A stretch of DNA of 32,078 nucleotides from Levilactobacillus hammesii DSM 16381 (GTDB lineage Bacteria; Bacillota; Bacilli; Lactobacillales; Lactobacillaceae), in contig NZ_AZFS01000039.1 of NCBI RefSeq assembly GCF_001434395.1, positions 1-32,078 on the forward strand, given 5' to 3'. The notes below the pieces were generated by a model. It was given only the letters and a program-made list of their open reading frames with translations, ran no database searches and had not been told where the DNA came from. Positions 29,307-32,078 of the stretch are shown here, one piece after another; position 1 is the stretch's first letter; every line of letters begins with the position of its first letter. Made by a program: the position numbers and the translations under genes.

Positions 29307-31613
29307 ATGACAACATTACCAAACTATACGCAAACCAAACAAACCGTCACCTTTGACTACCCGCAACACCGTCTCCAACTCACGGTGTTGACCCCCACCA
29401 TCGTCCGGGTCTTTGAGAACCGCGGCGACGATGGTCAATCCTATGCCATTGAAGGCAATAAGGAACAACCAACCGACTACACCCTAACCGACGCCGGCGA
29501 TCACTACGAATTAAAGACCAGTGCTTTGACGCTAAAATTAGATGCTGACCGCCACATTGACGCCTACGATGCCCAAGGCAACGCCCTGGTTACTGACTAT
29601 CGTGGCGAACGCCAGCTACTGGATAAGGGTATCGATAAGGTTCACGAACGTTTAGTCGAAGCCGAAGGACACAGCGTCACCAAGTCCACGGTCAAGTCCG
29701 ATACGGGCTACTACGAGGTCATTAAGACTCTCGCTCCCGACGAACACCTCTATGGGCTGGGTGATAAGACGGGCTACCTCGACAAGCGGGGTTTTGAATA
29801 CGACAACTGGAACGTGGACAATCCAGCCCCACAACTGGAAAACTTCCCGAACCTCTACAAGTCCATTCCCGTCATGTTGGGATTGAAGAACGGTCACCCT
29901 TACGGCCTGTTCTTTGACAACACCTACAAGAGTCACTTCGATATGGGAAAGGAAGATCCCCACTACTACTTCTACTCCGCCGTTCAGGGGAACCTGGATT
30001 ACTACATCATCGGCGGTCAAACGTTGAAGGACGTTATCACCAACTATACCTACCTAACGGGTCGCGTGCCTTTACCTCAAAAGTGGACCTTGGGTTACCA
30101 ACAATCCCGGTGGGGTTACAGTGCCAGTCAGGCCGAGGTTCAAGCCATCGCGGATGGTCTGAAGAAGTACGACCTGCCTTGCGATGCCATTCACTTTGAT
30201 GTCGATTACATGGACGGCTACCGGGTCTTCACCTGGGATAAGACGAAATTCGAAGGTGACCCTAAGGCCTTCGTTGCCAAATTAAAGCAACGGGGGATCA
30301 AGGTCATTCCGATTATCGATCCCGGTGTTAAAAAGGACCCCAACTACGCGACCTACGCGGAAGGCGTGAAGCACAATTACTTCGTGAAGACGCCTGATAA
30401 CAAGGTTTACATCAACAAGGTTTGGCCCGGCGACTCCGCCTTCCCTGACTTTGGTCGTCCCGAAGTCCGCAAGTGGTGGGCCACGAACAATCAATTCTTA
30501 ACGGATATGGGCGTTGGCGGTGTCTGGAATGATATGAATGAACCCGCAACGTTTGAGGGCGAGATCCCAGACGACGTGGTCTTCAGCGATCAAGATACCC
30601 CGTCGACACATGCTAAAATGCACAACGTTTACGGCCACAACATGGCCAAGGCCACTTATAATGGATTGAAGCAGCAACAGGGTCGGCGCCCATACGTCAT
30701 CACCCGAGCAGCTTACGCCGGCACTCAGAAATATTCCACCGTATGGACCGGCGATAACCGCAGCATCTGGCCTCACATTCAGATGATGATTCCTCAACTG
30801 TGCAGCCTGGGCTTGAGTGGCTTCAGCTTTGTCGGGACCGACATCGGGGGCTTTGCTTCCGATTCCAACGCGGAGTTGTTAACCCGTTGGATTGAAGCCG
30901 CCATCTTCAGTCCTCTCCTGCGGAATCACGCGGCCATGGGTACCCGGCGCCAGGAACCGTGGGCCTTCGGTGAACCAACCCTGTCGATTTACCGCAAGTA
31001 CCTCAAGCTCCGCTACCGCTTCATCCCCTACCTGTACGATCTCTTCGCGCAGGAAAGTCAGAACGGCTTGCCAATCATGCGGCCTCTGGTCTTGAACTAC
31101 GACGATGATCCCCGAGTTCGCGACTTAAACGACGAATACATGGTGGGTGACGCCGTGCTGGTCGCTCCAGTCGTTCAAAAGTCCCAGACGAAGCGGTTGG
31201 TCTACCTGCCAGCCGGCAAGTGGGTCGACTTCTGGAACAACCGTGAATACGATGGTAACCAAGACATCGTCGCCGATGCGCCACTGGACAAGCTGCCACT
31301 GTTCATCAAGCGCGACACCATTCTCCCTTGGGGGGCCGAGGTCGACCATATCAGTGAAGAACCCGATACGGCCATGACCTTCAAGCTCTTTGGCGACGCC
31401 GGCACCTACGAACACTACCAAGATGACGGTCTCGACTTTAACTACCAAAACGGTGAATATAACCGTTACGACATTTCGGTTAAAGATGGTCAGGTAGCGG
31501 TCAAGCTCGGGCACCACGGCTTTGCGCCCGCCTACCAGACGATTACGATCGATCTGCCAGACAGTGCGGTCACGTTGACCTACGATGCGGCCAGTGATGG
31601 CTACCGGGCTTAA
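29307..31613 (+). CDS. GH31 alpha-glucosidase
   Basis: A 768-residue enzyme that releases glucose from alpha-glucosides by a retaining mechanism. The N-terminal beta-sandwich covers about residues 1-245. The catalytic barrel has HFDVDYMDGYRVFTWD, nucleophile D409 in WNDMNEP and acid/base D483 in WTGDNRSIW. GFSFVGTDIGGF and PLLRNHAAMG follow. The C-terminal beta domains include the WVDFWNNREYDG and YEHYQDDGLDFNYQNGEY segments. It has no signal peptide, so it works inside the cell on sugar brought in by the upstream symporter. GAGGAGAG lies 7 nt before the ATG. Linkage preference (1,4 or 1,6) cannot be decided. Confidence 0.95.
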   Translation: MTTLPNYTQTKQTVTFDYPQHRLQLTVLTPTIVRVFENRGDDGQSYAIEGNKEQPTDYTLTDAGDHYELKTSALTLKLDADRHIDAYDAQGNALVTDYRGERQLLDKGIDKVHERLVEAEGHSVTKSTVKSDTGYYEVIKTLAPDEHLYGLGDKTGYLDKRGFEYDNWNVDNPAPQLENFPNLYKSIPVMLGLKNGHPYGLFFDNTYKSHFDMGKEDPHYYFYSAVQGNLDYYIIGGQTLKDVITNYTYLTGRVPLPQKWTLGYQQSRWGYSASQAEVQAIADGLKKYDLPCDAIHFDVDYMDGYRVFTWDKTKFEGDPKAFVAKLKQRGIKVIPIIDPGVKKDPNYATYAEGVKHNYFVKTPDNKVYINKVWPGDSAFPDFGRPEVRKWWATNNQFLTDMGVGGVWNDMNEPATFEGEIPDDVVFSDQDTPSTHAKMHNVYGHNMAKATYNGLKQQQGRRPYVITRAAYAGTQKYSTVWTGDNRSIWPHIQMMIPQLCSLGLSGFSFVGTDIGGFASDSNAELLTRWIEAAIFSPLLRNHAAMGTRRQEPWAFGEPTLSIYRKYLKLRYRFIPYLYDLFAQESQNGLPIMRPLVLNYDDDPRVRDLNDEYMVGDAVLVAPVVQKSQTKRLVYLPAGKWVDFWNNREYDGNQDIVADAPLDKLPLFIKRDTILPWGAEVDHISEEPDTAMTFKLFGDAGTYEHYQDDGLDFNYQNGEYNRYDISVKDGQVAVKLGHHGFAPAYQTITIDLPDSAVTLTYDAASDGYRA

Positions 31614-31719
31614 CGTCACGATGTATCCGCAAACTAACTAAAATTTGAAAGATAAAATACCTACCATATCCCAATATCAGCGAGTATTCACGCCATTAAA
31701 TTCGTCTAAATTGTGCGCA

Positions 31720-32057
31720 CTACGGCTGCCAGGGATTCCACCTGCTGTGGGGACGCTTCAGCCTGGAGAAACACCAGTCTTCTCGCTCGATTTGGAGCCA
31801 CGAAAATCACGTGTCTCCAAAGTCGCCCGTGCTGTAAGCTGGCTGAAAAATCGCCAGCCAACACCACCTTCACGGCCGGCTACATCCCTGGCCTCCTCCG
31901 GCTCTGATTGCGTTTTGTCATGACGATAGTTGTAAGTTACGACTACCTGACATTTAGGAGTCCAACTGATAACGACTGTTATAGTGATTCTCAGAGTCGT
32001 CCGAGAGCACCATGTAAGCCGAGAGGTCGGCAGATATGGGCTCAGGCGCGTCGTTCT
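31720..32057 (-). repeat. Hairpin-rich intergenic repeat, copy B
   Basis: The core (31726-31901) matches copy A2 when read on the minus strand: CCGGAGGAGGCCAG (31888-31901), hairpin 1 (GCTGGC 31838-31843 / GCCAGC 31853-31858), TTACAGC, hairpin 2 (TTTGGAG 31791-31797 / CTCCAAA 31815-31821, inner CACG / CGTG), and the end box. A further 155 bp to 32056 ends with a box shared with copy C. It fills most of the gap after the GH31 gene (31614-32078). I see no gene or strong terminator there. Confidence 0.75.
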
Positions 32058-32078
32058 ACTTAGTCAGTAAGCGATCTT

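Noticed and set aside
31645-31923. 92-codon and overlapping 64-codon ORFs on the plus strand
   Set aside because: Both lie in repeat copy B, lack ribosome binding sites, and cross the hairpins that vary between copies without keeping a reading frame.

Overview
The window looks like chromosomal DNA of a heterofermentative Lactobacillaceae species, most likely of the Levilactobacillus brevis type. This is inferred from roughly 50% GC, strong AGGAGG ribosome binding sites, an AdhE for ethanol formation, a LysM/Apf-like cell-wall protein, a DUF1836 regulator, a class Ib NrdI and a GH31/GPH sugar locus. There is no rRNA, tRNA, phage, transposase or CRISPR array that I can see. It is mostly ordinary accessory chromosome made of short transcription units, and many are closed by clear intrinsic terminators.

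Layout. 1-4.6 kb (minus strand): LysM/Apf surface protein, a flavodoxin and adhE. 5.0-6.8 kb (plus): membrane-anchored glycerophosphodiester phosphodiesterase. 7.0-10 kb (minus): DUF1836 regulator and a CtpE/Exp7-like P-type ATPase. 10.1-11.3 kb (plus): a 53-residue membrane protein and an aldo/keto reductase. 11.3-13.1 kb: a hairpin-rich intergenic repeat, then a CIRCE-controlled hsp20 and an unknown acidic protein (minus). 13.3-17.5 kb: CNNM/CorC-like protein, a small membrane protein, an AEC permease and a MATE exporter behind a perfect cre. 17.6-20.7 kb (minus): a DHA2 drug exporter and an ABC-F protein. 21-22.3 kb (plus): nrdI overlapping a nitroreductase gene. 22.4-25 kb (minus): a lone AAA15-type ATPase and an MFS transporter. 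25.2-26.3 kb (plus): two CopZ-like proteins and a Dps. 26.6-31.6 kb: a LacI regulator divergent from a GPH-type sugar symporter and a GH31 alpha-glucosidase.

How the genes work together. The last locus is an alpha-glucoside utilisation unit: two LacI-type operators lie between the repressor and the transporter-glucosidase operon. The two CopZ-like genes and dps form one operon. Its promoter has a -10 but no -35, and a 20-bp Crp/Fnr-type palindrome is centred about 41.5 bp upstream of the predicted start, the geometry of a class II activator. The ABC-F gene has a leader of about 224 nt with an SD-preceded three-codon ORF and two mutually exclusive hairpins, one a terminator. This is the layout of a ribosome-mediated attenuator for antibiotic-inducible resistance.

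Least explained is a family of noncoding repeats. Copies lie at about 11.35-11.57 kb (minus), 11.65-11.82 kb (plus), 31.72-31.90 kb (minus), and as a short mosaic at 26.47-26.53 kb. They share boxes around three hairpins in the same order, but the hairpin stems differ between copies and stay complementary. This compensatory change suggests a selected RNA or DNA structure. They sit downstream of genes, two of the sites between convergent genes.
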